Shown here in pieces: positions 51,979 to 62,362 of a stretch of 64,000 bases of DNA (the stretch's first letter is position 1; the number at the start of each line of letters is the position of its first letter). Both the position numbers and the translations under genes were made by a program. Source of the DNA: Mycolicibacterium arabiense (GTDB lineage Bacteria > Actinomycetota > Actinomycetes > Mycobacteriales > Mycobacteriaceae). The notes under the pieces were generated by a model. It had not been told where the DNA came from, did no database searches, and worked only from the letters and a program-made list of their open reading frames with translations. The stretch covers positions 2,728,001-2,792,000 of the forward strand of contig NZ_AP022593.1 of the NCBI RefSeq assembly GCF_010731815.2. Direction: 5' to 3'.

Positions 51979-52962
51979 TCAGCCGACCCCTGCGTACGAG
52001 TGCAACCCGACGGTCACCAGGTTGATGAAGAACAGGTTGAACACCATGGCCACGAAGCCCACGACGTTGATCCACGCGGCCTTCTTGTCGCGCCAGCCTG
52101 CGGTCGACCGGGCGTGCAGGTACGCGGCGTAGACGACCCAGGCGATGAACGAGACCGTCTCCTTGGGATCCCAGCCCCAGTACCGGCCCCACGCCTCCTC
52201 GGCCCAGATCGCGCCGAAGATCACGCCGAACCCGAAGATCGGGAACGCGAAGATCGTCGTGCGATAGGCGATGCGATCGAGGGTCTGGGCGTCGGGCAGG
52301 CGCGACACGATGGTCGCCATGACGCCATCGCGGCCCGGGTCGTTGAGCTTCGACATCTTGACCAGGAACAGGATGCTGGCCACGCCTGCGACGAGGAACA
52401 CCCCGGATCCCAGGCTGACCACCGACACGTGGATCGGCAGCCAGTACGACTGCAGCGCGGGCATCACCGGGGCGGCGTGGGTGTAGAGCCACTTGCCCGA
52501 CACCGTCAGCAGGATCAGCACCGGCGCGAGCACGAACACCCACAGCGCGCGGAACTGCGGGCGGCGCAGCACGACCGCGGCCGCCACCAGCCCGCAGAAG
52601 CAGGTCAGGTTGATGAACTCGTACATGTTGCCCCACGGCACGCGCGAGGTGGCGAAGCCGCGCAGCACGATGCAGACGAACAGCATCGCGATGCCGACGT
52701 AGGCCAGCGCGAGACCGGCGCGGCCGATTCTCTCGTCGACCGGACGCCGCGGCGCGTCGGTCACGACGCCGGGCCGGGCGCTGTCGGCGGTCACGGCGCC
52801 GCCGCCGGAGGTGACCAGCTCGCGGGCCTCGACCTTGCGGCTCCGGCTGTAGGCCAGTTCGACGGCCAGCAGCAGCAGCGCGGCGACCAGCACGACGACG
52901 GACGTCGTGAACGCCCAGTCCGAGTAGCGGGCCAGGCCTATGTCGATGTCGTATGTGTTCAC
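51979..52962 (-). CDS. ccsB: cytochrome c biogenesis protein CcsB/ResC
   Basis: This 327-residue membrane protein has about eight helices and the haem-handling WWD motif WGRYWGWDPKET near 253-264, along with conserved histidines (in YTHAAP, SYWLPIHVS and VGLHSY). With ResB it forms the system II haem lyase that attaches haem to apocytochromes c. GTG 52962 overlaps the resB stop; a reading to 53184 is possible but lies inside resB. The final residues precede the ParA-like gene by one base. Confidence 0.92.
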   Translation of the reverse strand: MNTYDIDIGLARYSDWAFTTSVVVLVAALLLLAVELAYSRSRKVEARELVTSGGGAVTADSARPGVVTDAPRRPVDERIGRAGLALAYVGIAMLFVCIVLRGFATSRVPWGNMYEFINLTCFCGLVAAAVVLRRPQFRALWVFVLAPVLILLTVSGKWLYTHAAPVMPALQSYWLPIHVSVVSLGSGVFLVAGVASILFLVKMSKLNDPGRDGVMATIVSRLPDAQTLDRIAYRTTIFAFPIFGFGVIFGAIWAEEAWGRYWGWDPKETVSFIAWVVYAAYLHARSTAGWRDKKAAWINVVGFVAMVFNLFFINLVTVGLHSYAGVG

Positions 52963-54524
52963 GCGATCCCGCCTTGCTTGTCTTGCGACCCCGGCAGCAG
53001 CCGTTCGGTCAGCTTCTCGAACTCGTCGCCCCAGCCGGAGTTGTCGGTGCGTGCGAGGCCGCCCAGCTCGACGCCAACGGTACCCGCCCCAGTAGGCGTG
53101 ATCCGAACCCACACGCGCCGTCGGCGCACCAACAGCGACACCAGCAGACCGGCCATCATCGTCATCGACCACACCAGCACCCACACCTGCGCCGGATCGT
53201 GGGAGACCTGCAGGTTGATGAACGGCTCGGCGCTGTCGAAGCGGATCACCGTGCCGTCGGCCAGCCGGGTCGACTCCCCCTCGGCGAGGTTGACGCGCGC
53301 TTCCTTCTTCAGCCGCTCCTGGCCGATCAGGCGCGGGTCGAGCGAGAAGATCGACTGCGGCCTTCCGGTGTCGAGGCCGGTGTCACCGCGGTACACGTCG
53401 ATGGCCACCGCGGGGTCGTTGAGCGCGGGGAAGCTCGACGACAGCAGCGTCCCGTCCAGCTGCTGAGTCGGCGCGAACAGGCCCTGGATGGCGATCTGGT
53501 TGCGGCGCCGCTCGCGGTCGTCGGGGTAGGTGCCGCCGGGCGGGTCGAACCGCATGACTCCCGACGACAGCAACGTCAGTGCCTCGTCGGGCCGCCACTG
53601 CACGGTTTGGGTGCGGGTCTGGCCGTCCGGGAACGTCACGGTGAACGTCGGCGCGTAACCGTGGCCCTGCAGGTAGATGCGGTCGCCGCCGAGGCGCAAC
53701 GGGTGGTTGACCTCCAGCCGGTACTGCCGCCAGGTGTCGGAGTTCAAGTCCTCGCCCGCCTGGTACTCGACGTTCGCGGCGAACGACAGGGCCTGACCGC
53801 TGGGCAGGTAGTCGGCGTCGAAGTCGTTGACGCGCAAGCAGATCGGATTCAGCGACGTGCCGTCCACGGTGTTGCCCGCGCGGAACGAGTCGAACGCCGC
53901 AGGCGACGCCGAGCAGAATCCGGGCCCGCCGTTGGCGATGACGATCACGTTGCCCTCGTACCCGAACAGCTTGCCGACGGCGATCGCGACGAGCAGTCCG
54001 AGTAGCGAGAAGTGGAAGACGATGTTGCCGAACTCGCGCAGATAGCCCTTCTCGGCAGAGATCTCGGTGACGTCGCCATCGGTGCGGGTGGTGCGCCGCC
54101 AGCCCTTCAGGTTGCGTTCCACCTCGGCCACGACGGTCGCGGGCTCACCGGGTACGTCGGCGCGGTGGTGCTTGGGCAGCCTGCCCAGGTTGCGCGGAGC
54201 CGCCACCGGCGTGGCCCGCAGGCTGCGGACGTGCTCGGCGAGTCGGGGCGTGAGGCACCCGACCAGCGACACGAACAGCAGCACGTAGATCGAGGTGAAC
54301 CAGAAGCTGGCGAATACGTCGAACGCCTGCAGTCGGTCCAGCCACGGTCCGATCGTCGGGTGTTCGGCGAGGTACTCGTCGACCTTGCCCTGGTTCAGCG
54401 AGCGTTGCGGCAACAGCGCGCCCGGGATCGCGGCCAGCGCCAGCAGGAACAGCAGCACGAGCGCGGTGCCCATCGAGGTGAGCGTCCGCCACGTGTTGCG
54501 GATCAGCGCGAAGACGCGTCTCAC
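52959..54524 (-). CDS. resB: cytochrome c biogenesis protein ResB
   Basis: This 521-residue ResB-family protein has three N-terminal membrane helices (about 18-40, 71-91 and 165-187), a large extracytoplasmic domain (about 190-445) and a last helix near 448-468. It partners ResC/CcsB in system II cytochrome c maturation, probably presenting apocytochrome. GTG 54524 overlaps the ccdA stop (GTGA). Its counterpart in M. tuberculosis is Rv0528. Confidence 0.9.
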   Translation of the reverse strand: MRRVFALIRNTWRTLTSMGTALVLLFLLALAAIPGALLPQRSLNQGKVDEYLAEHPTIGPWLDRLQAFDVFASFWFTSIYVLLFVSLVGCLTPRLAEHVRSLRATPVAAPRNLGRLPKHHRADVPGEPATVVAEVERNLKGWRRTTRTDGDVTEISAEKGYLREFGNIVFHFSLLGLLVAIAVGKLFGYEGNVIVIANGGPGFCSASPAAFDSFRAGNTVDGTSLNPICLRVNDFDADYLPSGQALSFAANVEYQAGEDLNSDTWRQYRLEVNHPLRLGGDRIYLQGHGYAPTFTVTFPDGQTRTQTVQWRPDEALTLLSSGVMRFDPPGGTYPDDRERRRNQIAIQGLFAPTQQLDGTLLSSSFPALNDPAVAIDVYRGDTGLDTGRPQSIFSLDPRLIGQERLKKEARVNLAEGESTRLADGTVIRFDSAEPFINLQVSHDPAQVWVLVWSMTMMAGLLVSLLVRRRRVWVRITPTGAGTVGVELGGLARTDNSGWGDEFEKLTERLLPGSQDKQGGIA

Positions 54525-55327
54525 AGCGGCAACCTGACGTCACTGACGAACGCGTCGCGCACCCAGGACACGAACTCGGCCCACAGCCCCGTCACCAGCG
54601 CGAGGCCGACGAGGATCAGCAGCGCGCCGCCGAAGAGCTGAATGGTCCGGGTGTGCCTGCGCAGCCAGCCCAGCCCGCGCATCGCCCGCGCCGAGCCGAA
54701 GGCCAACGCCACGAACGGGATGCCGAGACCCAGGCAGTACGCGATCACCAGCGTCACGCCGCGGGCGACGTTGGCGCCCTCGGTCGCCGAGGCCATCGCG
54801 ATCACCGCTGCCAGCGTCGGACCCAGGCACGGGGTCCAGCCCAGCCCGAACACCGCACCGAGCAGCGGCGCCCCGGCCAGCGTCGACACCCGCTTCGGGG
54901 TGAACCGGGTGTCACGCTGCAGCGCGGGGACGAAGCCGATGAACACCAGGCCCATCACGATCGTCACCACGCCGCCGATGCGTTGCAGCAGAACCTCGTT
55001 CGCGATCAGCGTAGTCGTCATGCCGAGCACGGCCACCGTGCCGAGCACGAACACCACGGTGAAGCCCGCCACGAACAGTGTCGTCGCGCCGGCGACCCGC
55101 AGCCGCGCGGTGCGCACCGCGGTGTTCGTGCTCGGGCCGCCGCCCGGCTCGTCCTCCACGCCGACGATCGCCGCGAGGTAGGACAGGTAGCCGGGCACCA
55201 GCGGCACCACGCACGGCGACGCGAACGACACCAGCCCGGCGAGCGCACTGACCGCCAGCGCCAACGCCAACGGCCCGGTCGCCATCAACTGGTCGACCTG
55301 GTCGAAGGTGGCGGCGAGAACGGTCAC
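54521..55327 (-). CDS. ccdA: thiol-disulfide interchange membrane protein CcdA
   Basis: This 268-residue membrane protein has about six helices and one redox cysteine in each half: C39 in [16 protein letters not shown] and C167 in GWTPCLGP, the CcdA signature. It carries electrons from cytoplasmic thioredoxin to the extracytoplasmic TlpA-type protein encoded just upstream. GTG 55327 lies 13 bases after the TlpA gene. Counterpart of Rv0527. Confidence 0.93.
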   Translation of the reverse strand: MTVLAATFDQVDQLMATGPLALALAVSALAGLVSFASPCVVPLVPGYLSYLAAIVGVEDEPGGGPSTNTAVRTARLRVAGATTLFVAGFTVVFVLGTVAVLGMTTTLIANEVLLQRIGGVVTIVMGLVFIGFVPALQRDTRFTPKRVSTLAGAPLLGAVFGLGWTPCLGPTLAAVIAMASATEGANVARGVTLVIAYCLGLGIPFVALAFGSARAMRGLGWLRRHTRTIQLFGGALLILVGLALVTGLWAEFVSWVRDAFVSDVRLPL

Positions 55328-55340
55328 TGCGGCTGGGACT

Positions 55341-55928
55341 TCACTTCTCGGCCGCCAGCCGCTCGACGACGGGCCGCAGGTCCTCGGCGAGCAGTTCGCG
55401 TAGGAACACCGCGGCGACCCGGTGCTGGCGGTCCAGCACGATCGTCGACGGGATCACCGTCGTCGGGTACTTGCCGCCGAACGCGATCATCGTCCGCATC
55501 GCGGGGTCGTAGATGGACGGGAAGGTGATCTTGCGGTCGACGACGAAGTCGACGGCGGCGTCGCGGTTGTTGTCGCGGACGTCGATGCCGAGGAACGCCA
55601 CGCCCTTGGCCTTGGTCGCGTCGTACACCTTTTGCAGCTCCGGCATCTCCGACCGGCACGGACCGCACCACTGCCCCCAGACGTTGATCACCACGACCTG
55701 GTCCTCGAAGTCTTGAAGGGACACGGTCTTCGCCGGGTCCCGCAGCTCCGGGCCCTTGATCGAACCCGGCTTGCCGCGCGCTTCCGGCGGGTCGTAGACG
55801 ATGTCGGTCTTGCCGCCGGGCGCCACGAACTCGAACGTCCCGCCCTGCGCGACGGCGTCGTCCCCGGTGGAGCATCCGCTGAGCAGCACCGCCGACAGCG
55901 CCACCACACACGCGAGCAGACGTCTCAC
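55341..55928 (-). CDS. TlpA/ResA-like thioredoxin lipoprotein
   Basis: This 195-residue secreted protein has a signal peptide with lipobox LSGC (lipidated C19) and a thioredoxin fold from about 62 on, with W87C88GPC91 as active site and the cis-Pro region [11 protein letters not shown] near 155-165. It keeps apocytochrome c haem-binding cysteines reduced, receiving electrons from CcdA. GTG 55928 shares one base with the preceding TAG stop. Counterpart of Rv0526. Confidence 0.9.
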   Translation of the reverse strand: MRRLLACVVALSAVLLSGCSTGDDAVAQGGTFEFVAPGGKTDIVYDPPEARGKPGSIKGPELRDPAKTVSLQDFEDQVVVINVWGQWCGPCRSEMPELQKVYDATKAKGVAFLGIDVRDNNRDAAVDFVVDRKITFPSIYDPAMRTMIAFGGKYPTTVIPSTIVLDRQHRVAAVFLRELLAEDLRPVVERLAAEK

Positions 55929-56542
55929 TAGAGTCCCCAGGGCTCCGTGTAGCCCCAGCGGACCAGCTCGTCACCGGCGAACGTGAACGACGTGATCGAC
56001 GCGAGGTTGCACAACCTGCTGTGCGGCAACGGAAGATGCGGCAGCTTGCGGCCCGTCATCGCCCGTCGCAGCGTCTCGACCGGCAACTGGTGGCTGACGC
56101 ACACCGCCTCGTGACCGACAGCGCGTGCCCTGGCGCGGTGCAGCGCGGCCATCATGCGCGGCGCGATCTCCTCGTACGGTTCGCCCCACGACGGCCTGCG
56201 CGGGTTGCGCAGCTTGAGCCAGTTCCGCGGGTCGCGCAGCGCGCCGTCACCGGGCGCCACCTTCTCACCCTCGAACTGGTTCCACGACTCGATGAGGTCG
56301 GCGTCGGTGTCGATGGGCAGACCGTGCGCGGCCGCGATCGGCGCGGCGGTCTCCTGCGCACGCTCCAGCGGCGAGGCGACCACGTACACGACGTCGTTGC
56401 GCGCCAACCAGTCTGCGGCGGACTGCGCCTGGCGCCGGCCCCGGTCCGACAGGTGGTAGTCGGGCAGTCGGCCGTAGAGCACCTGCTCGGGGTTGTGCAC
56501 CTCGCCGTGGCGCATCACGTGCACCGTCGTGATGTCGCTCAT
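55928..56542 (-). CDS. histidine phosphatase (phosphoglycerate mutase-like)
   Basis: This 204-residue protein has the phosphohistidine RHG motif at 11-13 ([10 protein letters not shown]), a second conserved Arg in SPLERAQET near 57-65 and [12 protein letters not shown] near 148-159. It is the counterpart of Rv0525. Substrate unknown; small phosphomonoesters are usual. ATG 56542 overlaps the hemL stop (ATGA), so it is the second gene of the hemL-ccs operon. Confidence 0.88.
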   Translation of the reverse strand: MSDITTVHVMRHGEVHNPEQVLYGRLPDYHLSDRGRRQAQSAADWLARNDVVYVVASPLERAQETAAPIAAAHGLPIDTDADLIESWNQFEGEKVAPGDGALRDPRNWLKLRNPRRPSWGEPYEEIAPRMMAALHRARARAVGHEAVCVSHQLPVETLRRAMTGRKLPHLPLPHSRLCNLASITSFTFAGDELVRWGYTEPWGL

Positions 56543-57867
56543 GCGGGCTGCTCTGCTTCTGCTGCGGCGCGCGCCGCGGCAGGCAGGGCCGCGCCGATGC
56601 GCTCGAACGCCTCGTCGTCGAGGGCCGCCGAGCAGAACCACGTCTCGAACGCGCTGCACGGCGGGTACACGCCCGCGTCGAGCAGGGCATGGAAGAACGC
56701 AGGGAACCGCCACGTGTCGGTCGCCTTGGCCGATGCGAAGTCGGTGACCGGGGCATCGGAGAAGAACACGCTGAACATGTTGGCCGCGCGCGAGATGCGG
56801 TGTGCCACCGAGGCTTCGGTGAGCGCGTCGCTCACCATGCCCGACAGCCGGTCGGCGTTGGCGTCGACCCTGGCGTAGACGGCATCGTCGGCGGCGCGCA
56901 GCGTGGCGAGCCCGGCGGCCATCGCGACGGGGTTACCCGACAGCGTGCCCGCCTGGTACACGGGGCCGATCGGTGCGAGCCGCTCCATCACGTCGGCGCG
57001 GCCACCGAATGCCGCGGCGGGCAGCCCACCGCTCATCACCTTGCCGAACGTCAGCAGGTCCGCGGCGACGCCGTCGATGCCGAACCAGCCCGCGCGGCTG
57101 ACCCGGAAACCCGTCATCACCTCGTCGAGGATCAGCAGGGCGCCGTGGGCGTCGGTGATGCGGCGCAGTTCGGCGTTGTAGCCCGGCAGCGGGGCGACGG
57201 TGCCCATGTTGCCCGCCGCGGCCTCGCTGATGACGCATGCGATCTGATCGCCGAACTCGGCGAACGCGGCTTCGACGGCGGCGACGTCGTTGTAGGGCAG
57301 CACGATGGTGTCGACGGTCGCAGCGCCGGTGACACCCGGTGAGGACGGCAGGCCCAGCGTCGCCACACCCGAGCCCGCGTCGGCCAGCAGGGCGTCGCTG
57401 TGCCCGTGGTAGCAGCCGGAGAACTTGACGATCTTCGGCCGGCCCGTGAAGCCACGCGCCAGCCGGATCGCGCTCATGGTCGCCTCGGTGCCCGAGTTCA
57501 CCAGGCGGATGCGCTCGACCGGCGCCACCCGCTCGATGATCTCCGTGGCGAGTGCGGTCTCCGCCGGTGTCGGCGCACCGAAGGACAGACCGTCCACCGC
57601 CACCCGCCGGACCGCCTCGACGACCTCGGGGTGCGCGTGCCCGAGCAGCGCGGGACCCCAGGAGTTGACCAGGTCGACGTACTCGTTGCCGTCGGCGTCG
57701 GTGAGCCGGTAGCCCTTGGCCGAGGTGATGAAGCGCGGGGTGCCGCCGACGGAGTTGAACGCCCGCACCGGCGAGTTGACCCCGCCCGGGATGACGGCGG
57801 CGGCCTCGGCGAACAGGCGCGCCGATACCTCGGTGGATCGCTTGGCCGTCCGGTCGCTAACTGGCAT
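56539..57867 (-). CDS. hemL: glutamate-1-semialdehyde 2,1-aminomutase
   Basis: This 442-residue PLP enzyme has [13 protein letters not shown] (25-37), [15 protein letters not shown] (124-138), [14 protein letters not shown] (248-255) and the PLP lysine K276 in TFGKVMSGG. It makes 5-aminolevulinate from glutamate-1-semialdehyde in the C5 haem pathway. It leads the haem-related operon into the cytochrome c maturation genes. The P450 gene ends 65 bases upstream on the same strand. Confidence 0.95.
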   Translation of the reverse strand: MPVSDRTAKRSTEVSARLFAEAAAVIPGGVNSPVRAFNSVGGTPRFITSAKGYRLTDADGNEYVDLVNSWGPALLGHAHPEVVEAVRRVAVDGLSFGAPTPAETALATEIIERVAPVERIRLVNSGTEATMSAIRLARGFTGRPKIVKFSGCYHGHSDALLADAGSGVATLGLPSSPGVTGAATVDTIVLPYNDVAAVEAAFAEFGDQIACVISEAAAGNMGTVAPLPGYNAELRRITDAHGALLILDEVMTGFRVSRAGWFGIDGVAADLLTFGKVMSGGLPAAAFGGRADVMERLAPIGPVYQAGTLSGNPVAMAAGLATLRAADDAVYARVDANADRLSGMVSDALTEASVAHRISRAANMFSVFFSDAPVTDFASAKATDTWRFPAFFHALLDAGVYPPCSAFETWFCSAALDDEAFERIGAALPAAARAAAEAEQPA

Positions 57868-57932
57868 GACTCCAGTCTCCCAGTCGGCCCTGCAGCGTCA
57901 ACTACAGGGTGTAGTGGGCCTGCACACGTCGC

Positions 57933-59300
57933 CTACCGGGGCTGCACGCGCGCCCGGATCGGCCCCTTCGCCACGGTGGTGAACGGCACGTCGACGGGGA
58001 ACTCGGCGTCGAGCGAGTGCACCCGGACCGCGCGGACGATGGTCGCGAGCGCGAGCGTGGTCTCGAGCATCGCGAAGTGCTCCCCGATGCAGGACCTCGC
58101 ACCGCCGGCGAACGGGATGAACTGCCAGCGGTTGCGCTTCTTCATCCGCTCGGGAGTGAAGCGGTCCGGGTCGAAGGTCAGCGGGTCGTCCCAGACTTCG
58201 GGGTCGCGGTGCAGGGCGTAGATCCCGACGGCGACGAGCGTGCCCTTCTCCACCCGGTAGCCGTCGACCTCGATGTCGCGCGTGGCCAGCCGTCCGACAC
58301 CGGCGGCGGGCGGGCACAGCCGCAGCGCTTCACGCAGCACCTGCACGGTGTAGCCGAGCCGGCCGACGTCGGCCGACGTGATCTCGCGGTCGCCGAGTGC
58401 AGCGGCCTCGGCGGCGACGCGGTCCTGCACGTCCTGGTGGTGACCCAGAGACCACAGCGCATACGTCAGCGCGGTCGCCGTGGTGTCGTGGCCTGCCAGC
58501 ATGAAGATCAGCAGGTCGTTGGAGATGTCGTCGTCGGAGATCGGGCGCCCGGTCTCGGGGTCGGTCGCGGCGATCAGGGCGTGGACGAGCGGGGCGTCCC
58601 GGCTCGGGTCCGCGCGGCACGCCGCCAGGATGTCGTCGGTGACCTTGCGCATCGCGGCCACCGCGATGCGGGCGCGCCGGCGTGCCGGGGTGGGCAACCA
58701 GCGCGGCGCGCGGAACGGCCGCAGCGCGCGGTCGGCGGTATAGGACGAGGCGACGTGCATGTGCGCCGCGATCTCGTCGGCACGTTCGTTGAGGTCGATC
58801 CCCAGCACCGATCGGCCGAGCGACTGCATGGTGATCCTGCGGCAGGCCAGATCGAGGTCGATGTCGGCACCGGCAGTGGTGGCGGCACCGCGGGATCGCC
58901 ACTCGTCGACGAAGACCTGAGCGGCACGCGACATGTGGCCGCCAAAGGCCTTCACGTGCGGCCTGGTGAACACCGGCTGCAGCGCGCGGCGGCGGGGCCG
59001 CCACTGCTCGTTGGGCAGCACGAACAAACTGTCGCCCGCCATGTGGCGTACTTCCTCGTGCACGATGCAGCGTTCGGAGAAGGCGTCGCTGCGGCCGAGG
59101 ACGTCGCGCACCGCGCTCGGCGACATCACCGACACCAGCGGCGGCACCAGCCACTTGGGTCCGATCGCAACGCGCGTGATGCGGCCGCCCGCGGCGCGGA
59201 TGACCTCCTGGCCGGAGTCGAGGTTGCGGACCGCCTTGATCAGCTCGCGGTAGGGCAGCGGGTTGCGCGGCACCAGCGGCAGCGCGGCCGGATCGGTCAC
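57933..59300 (-). CDS. cytochrome P450
   Basis: This 455-residue P450 has the I-helix AGHDTTATAL near 256-265, ExxR in LREALRL near 313-319, a DPDRFTPER stretch near 370, and the haem-binding cysteine C404 in FAGGARSCIGEHF. It would be a soluble monooxygenase fed by ferredoxin; the substrate is unknown. GTG 59300 overlaps the stop of the preceding flavin-type gene (GTGA); the frame runs on to 59798 but lies inside that gene. Confidence 0.92.
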   Translation of the reverse strand: MTDPAALPLVPRNPLPYRELIKAVRNLDSGQEVIRAAGGRITRVAIGPKWLVPPLVSVMSPSAVRDVLGRSDAFSERCIVHEEVRHMAGDSLFVLPNEQWRPRRRALQPVFTRPHVKAFGGHMSRAAQVFVDEWRSRGAATTAGADIDLDLACRRITMQSLGRSVLGIDLNERADEIAAHMHVASSYTADRALRPFRAPRWLPTPARRRARIAVAAMRKVTDDILAACRADPSRDAPLVHALIAATDPETGRPISDDDISNDLLIFMLAGHDTTATALTYALWSLGHHQDVQDRVAAEAAALGDREITSADVGRLGYTVQVLREALRLCPPAAGVGRLATRDIEVDGYRVEKGTLVAVGIYALHRDPEVWDDPLTFDPDRFTPERMKKRNRWQFIPFAGGARSCIGEHFAMLETTLALATIVRAVRVHSLDAEFPVDVPFTTVAKGPIRARVQPR

Positions 59301-59791
59301 GCGGTCTCCCTCTCGCGCCACACCAGCGGCTCGCCCTCGGCCTTGGTCATCACGGTGCCCGCCATTACTCGCAGTCGGTACGGCCGCAGGCGCAGGACCG
59401 CGAACTGCTCGGTCGTGGGTCCGTCCGCCCACATCGGGATGATCCTCGGGTCGTAGCCCACGGGCTCGGGACCGTGAAGGAACTTGTCCCACACGGCCTT
59501 TCGGGTCTCGTCGTCGGTGTGCCACTGCGCGGCGCAGTCGGCGCTGCAGGTGTCGTGCGTGGGCGCCCAGTAGCTCACCGACATCTCGGGATGGGCATCG
59601 AGGTGGGCCCGCTTGATCGGCGTCGGCACGGTGGCGATCCAGCCCGTCAGGTCGGTTCCGTCCCACTCCCAGATGGGATGCAGGATGCGGGTGCGCGGCC
59701 TGCCGTCGGGGTCGACGGTCGCGACCGACGCCCACACGATGGAATGTGCCATGTCGCGGAACGCAGGCGCGACTCGAACGAGCGAGTTCAC
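59297..59791 (-). CDS. pyridoxamine 5'-phosphate oxidase-fold (FMN/F420-binding) protein
   Basis: This 164-residue split-barrel protein has WASVATVDPDGRPRTRILHPIWEWDGTDL near 20-48, the typical flavin or F420-binding beginning, and a CSADCAAQWHTDDETRKAVWDKF region near 82-104. It is coupled to the P450 gene (GTGA overlap). It could supply a redox partner function or act independently. GTG 59791. Function uncertain. Confidence 0.78.
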   Translation of the reverse strand: MNSLVRVAPAFRDMAHSIVWASVATVDPDGRPRTRILHPIWEWDGTDLTGWIATVPTPIKRAHLDAHPEMSVSYWAPTHDTCSADCAAQWHTDDETRKAVWDKFLHGPEPVGYDPRIIPMWADGPTTEQFAVLRLRPYRLRVMAGTVMTKAEGEPLVWRERETA

Positions 59792-59808
59792 GCCCCAAGC
59801 CTAGGGGG

Positions 59809-60117
59809 CTACTCGTCCGCTTCGTGACCCCTGGCGTTCTGCTCGCCGCCCATCACGTCCTCACGCTTGATCCCGCCTTCGGCGACCTCGCCGTACTTCG
59901 GGTTGCCGTCGTCGTCCAGCCAATCGGCGACCGCTGTACCCGTGACGGTGTTGCTGGTGCCCGGCATCACGCGCGTCTCCCGGGTGTCGTCCTGGCTGCG
60001 CGCCATCTCCTTGGCAGCCTCGCGATGCTCATCGGTGACCTCGGGTTTCTCGGTCAGCTGCTTCTCCTGGCCGTCGGCGTCCTGCTCGCTCTTGTCGCTC
60101 GTGTCCTGGTCCGTCAT
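59809..60117 (-). CDS. small acidic hypothetical protein, 102 residues
   Basis: This hydrophilic, Asp/Glu/Gln-rich protein has no membrane segment; the end (NPKYGEVAEGGIKREDVMGGEQNARGHE) could be ordered. ATG 60117 is used; GTG 60123 is an alternative. A weak SigF-like signal lies upstream. No family is recognised. Confidence 0.65.
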   Translation of the reverse strand: MTDQDTSDKSEQDADGQEKQLTEKPEVTDEHREAAKEMARSQDDTRETRVMPGTSNTVTGTAVADWLDDDGNPKYGEVAEGGIKREDVMGGEQNARGHEADE

Positions 60118-60126
60118 GACCACTGG

Positions 60127-60152
60127 CTGCCCAAAACTGTGATCTACGAAAC
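60127..60152 (-). promoter_or_regulatory. weak SigF-like promoter of the acidic protein gene
   Basis: On the minus strand GTTT (60152-60149), 16 bases and GGGCAG (60132-60127). The -35 is a full match but the -10 has two mismatches to GGGTAT, so this is only a candidate. Confidence 0.25.
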
Positions 60153-60162
60153 AGTGCGCCGG

Positions 60163-60753
60163 TCAGACCCGGGCACCTCTCAGTGCGAGAGGCAGGCTGG
60201 GCAGGAAGTGCCGCGCAGCGAACTCGCGGATCTGGTCGGGGGTGTCGAGGCGCTCGGCGGTCGGCAGCAACAGCGCCATGGCCGCGTACCGCAGGATCGT
60301 GTCGGCGAGGTCGTCGACCACGTCGGCACCCACCCGGTCGGCAAAGCCGGGCGGGAAGATCACCCGCAGCGCCTCGGCCATCCGCTCGATGGCCGCCGGG
60401 TAGTGCTGGCGCGCCAGGTCGAGCACCAGCGCGGGCTCCTCGGTCATCATCCGGTTGAGCACCCGGTGACCGCGGAACCGCAGGATCGCGCTCGTGAAGG
60501 CCTCGACGTAGTAGTTCGACTGCGGTCCGGCCTGGCTCAGCTCCTGCGCGATGTCGGCGAACAGCGCCACGTTCTCGCGCTCGATGACGGCGCCCACGAG
60601 TTCGTCGCGGTTGGCGAACCGGCGGTAGATCGTGGTCCTGCTGACCCCGGCGCGGCGCGCCACGTCGTCGAGGGCCACCCGCCGAAAGCCGTGCCGCTCG
60701 AACTCGACGAGGGCGGCGTCGAGGATCAGCTCCGTCGCGTCAGACCCGGCCAT
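60163..60753 (-). CDS. TetR-family transcriptional regulator
   Basis: This 196-residue protein has an N-terminal helix-turn-helix ([27 protein letters not shown], about 27-53) and a helical ligand-binding part. ATG 60753 lies 14 bases inside the end of the upstream MpaB-type gene, so the two are co-transcribed and it may regulate that oxygenase. Ligand unknown. Confidence 0.88.
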   Translation of the reverse strand: MAGSDATELILDAALVEFERHGFRRVALDDVARRAGVSRTTIYRRFANRDELVGAVIERENVALFADIAQELSQAGPQSNYYVEAFTSAILRFRGHRVLNRMMTEEPALVLDLARQHYPAAIERMAEALRVIFPPGFADRVGADVVDDLADTILRYAAMALLLPTAERLDTPDQIREFAARHFLPSLPLALRGARV

Positions 60754-61618
60754 AGCCGGTCTGCGCGTAGGTGTTGTAGCGCACCTTCATCGGCAGCCGG
60801 TTCCACACCCAGTTCACCGGCGCGGAGCGCCACAGCGCGGCGAACGCCTGGTACGCCTTCTCCTGTCGGTCGGTCCACGGCAGCTCGAGCAGGTCACGGG
60901 CCCGTGGCGGCAGTCCGCCGGTGGTGAGGAACGCCGCGACGGGGTTGAACAGCGGCGCGACGACGCGCCACACCAGCGGTGCGACGCCCTTGGGCTTGGG
61001 GAATCCCTTGGTGACGTAGCCGACGCCGTACCGGGCCGTCTGATGCGCGACGACGATCTCGTTCATCATCCGGTCCCAGTACTCGACGAAGCCGGCGTAG
61101 TCGGCGGGCATGGGCCGGTCGCTGACGCCGTAGCGGCGGTACCACGTCTTCGACTCAAGGTAGATCCGTTCCTTCTCGGCGTCGGTCAGACGCTTGACGA
61201 ACGTGTCGGCGAAGTACAGCACCTGCTCGACGAACGTGGCGTGCGCCCAGAAGTACGTCTCGGGGTCGAGTGCGTGGTACCTGTCGCCACTCGGCATGTC
61301 CCCCTTGATGTCCCGGTGGAAGTCGCGCACCTGCGTACCGGGATGGTCGTCGTCGCTGCCGTAGACCGTCGTCATGATCGGGGGGATGGAGCGCTTGACC
61401 CGCGCGGCGGTGTCGTCGAAGAAGACCGAGTGATCCAGGACGCCCTGGCCCAGCTCGGCGAGCATGTTCTGCAGCACGGCGGGCCGGGGTCCGATCAGGT
61501 ACATCCGGTTGTCGCCGAAGTACTTCCACACCAGCGAATCGGGACCCAGCGGCAGTGCGTCGTCGTGCGCGGCGGGCGACGCGTCGGCGCGGCGTCCATT
61601 CTCGGCGAGTTCGGTCAT
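60740..61618 (-). CDS. oxygenase MpaB family protein (DUF2236)
   Basis: This 292-residue protein has the DUF2236 (latex clearing protein/MpaB-like) pattern: [23 protein letters not shown] near 30-52, [33 protein letters not shown] and [10 protein letters not shown]. Some family members bind haem b and oxidise hydrophobic substrates such as polyisoprene or fatty acids. It overlaps the TetR gene. Substrate unknown. Confidence 0.82.
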   Translation of the reverse strand: MTELAENGRRADASPAAHDDALPLGPDSLVWKYFGDNRMYLIGPRPAVLQNMLAELGQGVLDHSVFFDDTAARVKRSIPPIMTTVYGSDDDHPGTQVRDFHRDIKGDMPSGDRYHALDPETYFWAHATFVEQVLYFADTFVKRLTDAEKERIYLESKTWYRRYGVSDRPMPADYAGFVEYWDRMMNEIVVAHQTARYGVGYVTKGFPKPKGVAPLVWRVVAPLFNPVAAFLTTGGLPPRARDLLELPWTDRQEKAYQAFAALWRSAPVNWVWNRLPMKVRYNTYAQTGYGRV

Positions 61619-61670
61619 CGGAACAGTGTTACAGATTCCGTACTTTGTACCAATGCTGGTGTGAGCAGGG

Positions 61671-61901
61671 TCACCGACCGCGCGCGCGAGCCACCCCGAC
61701 CACGGCGAGGACCCCGGCGACCGTGGCCAGGACCAGCGACAGCGTGATCAGCGAGGGGTCGTAGGCGTCGATGGTCCGCAGCGGCTCGTTGGCCGCGACC
61801 GGCGGCGCCAATTGGTTCGAACGGGCGGCGATCCAGCACGCCACGCATCCCACCGCCGCGAGCACGGCGACAACGAGTTCGACGATCGCGCGCACCCTCA
61901 C
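61671..61901 (-). CDS. small membrane protein, 76 residues
   Basis: This 76-residue protein has two helices (about 5-24 and 52-73) with a periplasmic loop between them (NQLAPPVAANEPLRTIDAYDP). GTG 61901 overlaps the stop of the DUF3093-like gene (GTGA), so it is the last gene of the hemB operon. Length and place match the small membrane proteins after hemB in M. tuberculosis (Rv0513/Rv0514 region). Function unknown. Confidence 0.75.
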   Translation of the reverse strand: MRVRAIVELVVAVLAAVGCVACWIAARSNQLAPPVAANEPLRTIDAYDPSLITLSLVLATVAGVLAVVGVARARGR

Positions 61902-62362
61902 GACTCGTCCACCAGCGACTCGAGTGCGGCCCGCAGCTGTCGGTGCTTGCGTGCCCACGCCTGCGCGGTCCTGGCGTTCGACAACTTCAATCCGATGCCC
62001 GTGCGGCCCCTGGGCACGCCGGTCAGTTCGCCGATCGCGCGCGCCGACTGCCACTTCTCGACCTCCGACCCGGAGGCCTCCGGGTAGATCCTGACGATCT
62101 CGGCGATCCGGATGGTCTCGGCGCCTTGGCGCAGGTACTCCGGGGTCAGCTCGACCGAGGTGTGAATGCGAGCCGCCTTCACCTGGATCGACAGGAAGCC
62201 GGTGACCAGGACGAAGAACACGAACGGCACCAGCAGGTCGATGCCGTACCCGGCCCAGACCTGGATCAGCAGCATGGCGCCGCCCGATGCGGGCCCGGCC
62301 GCGGCCCACCACCACGTGGCGCCGGGCTCGCGGAACAGCACCTGCTGGTCGGTGGCGGTCAC
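61898..62362 (-). CDS. DUF3093-like membrane protein
   Basis: This 154-residue protein has two membrane helices (about 18-35 and 42-60) and a soluble C-terminal domain with SVELTPEYLRQGAETIRIAEIVRIYPEASG and a RGRTGIGLKLSNARTAQAWARKH stretch, like DUF3093 proteins. GTG 62362 overlaps the preceding stop; the frame extends to 62380. Function unknown. Confidence 0.75.
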   Translation of the reverse strand: MTATDQQVLFREPGATWWWAAAGPASGGAMLLIQVWAGYGIDLLVPFVFFVLVTGFLSIQVKAARIHTSVELTPEYLRQGAETIRIAEIVRIYPEASGSEVEKWQSARAIGELTGVPRGRTGIGLKLSNARTAQAWARKHRQLRAALESLVDES

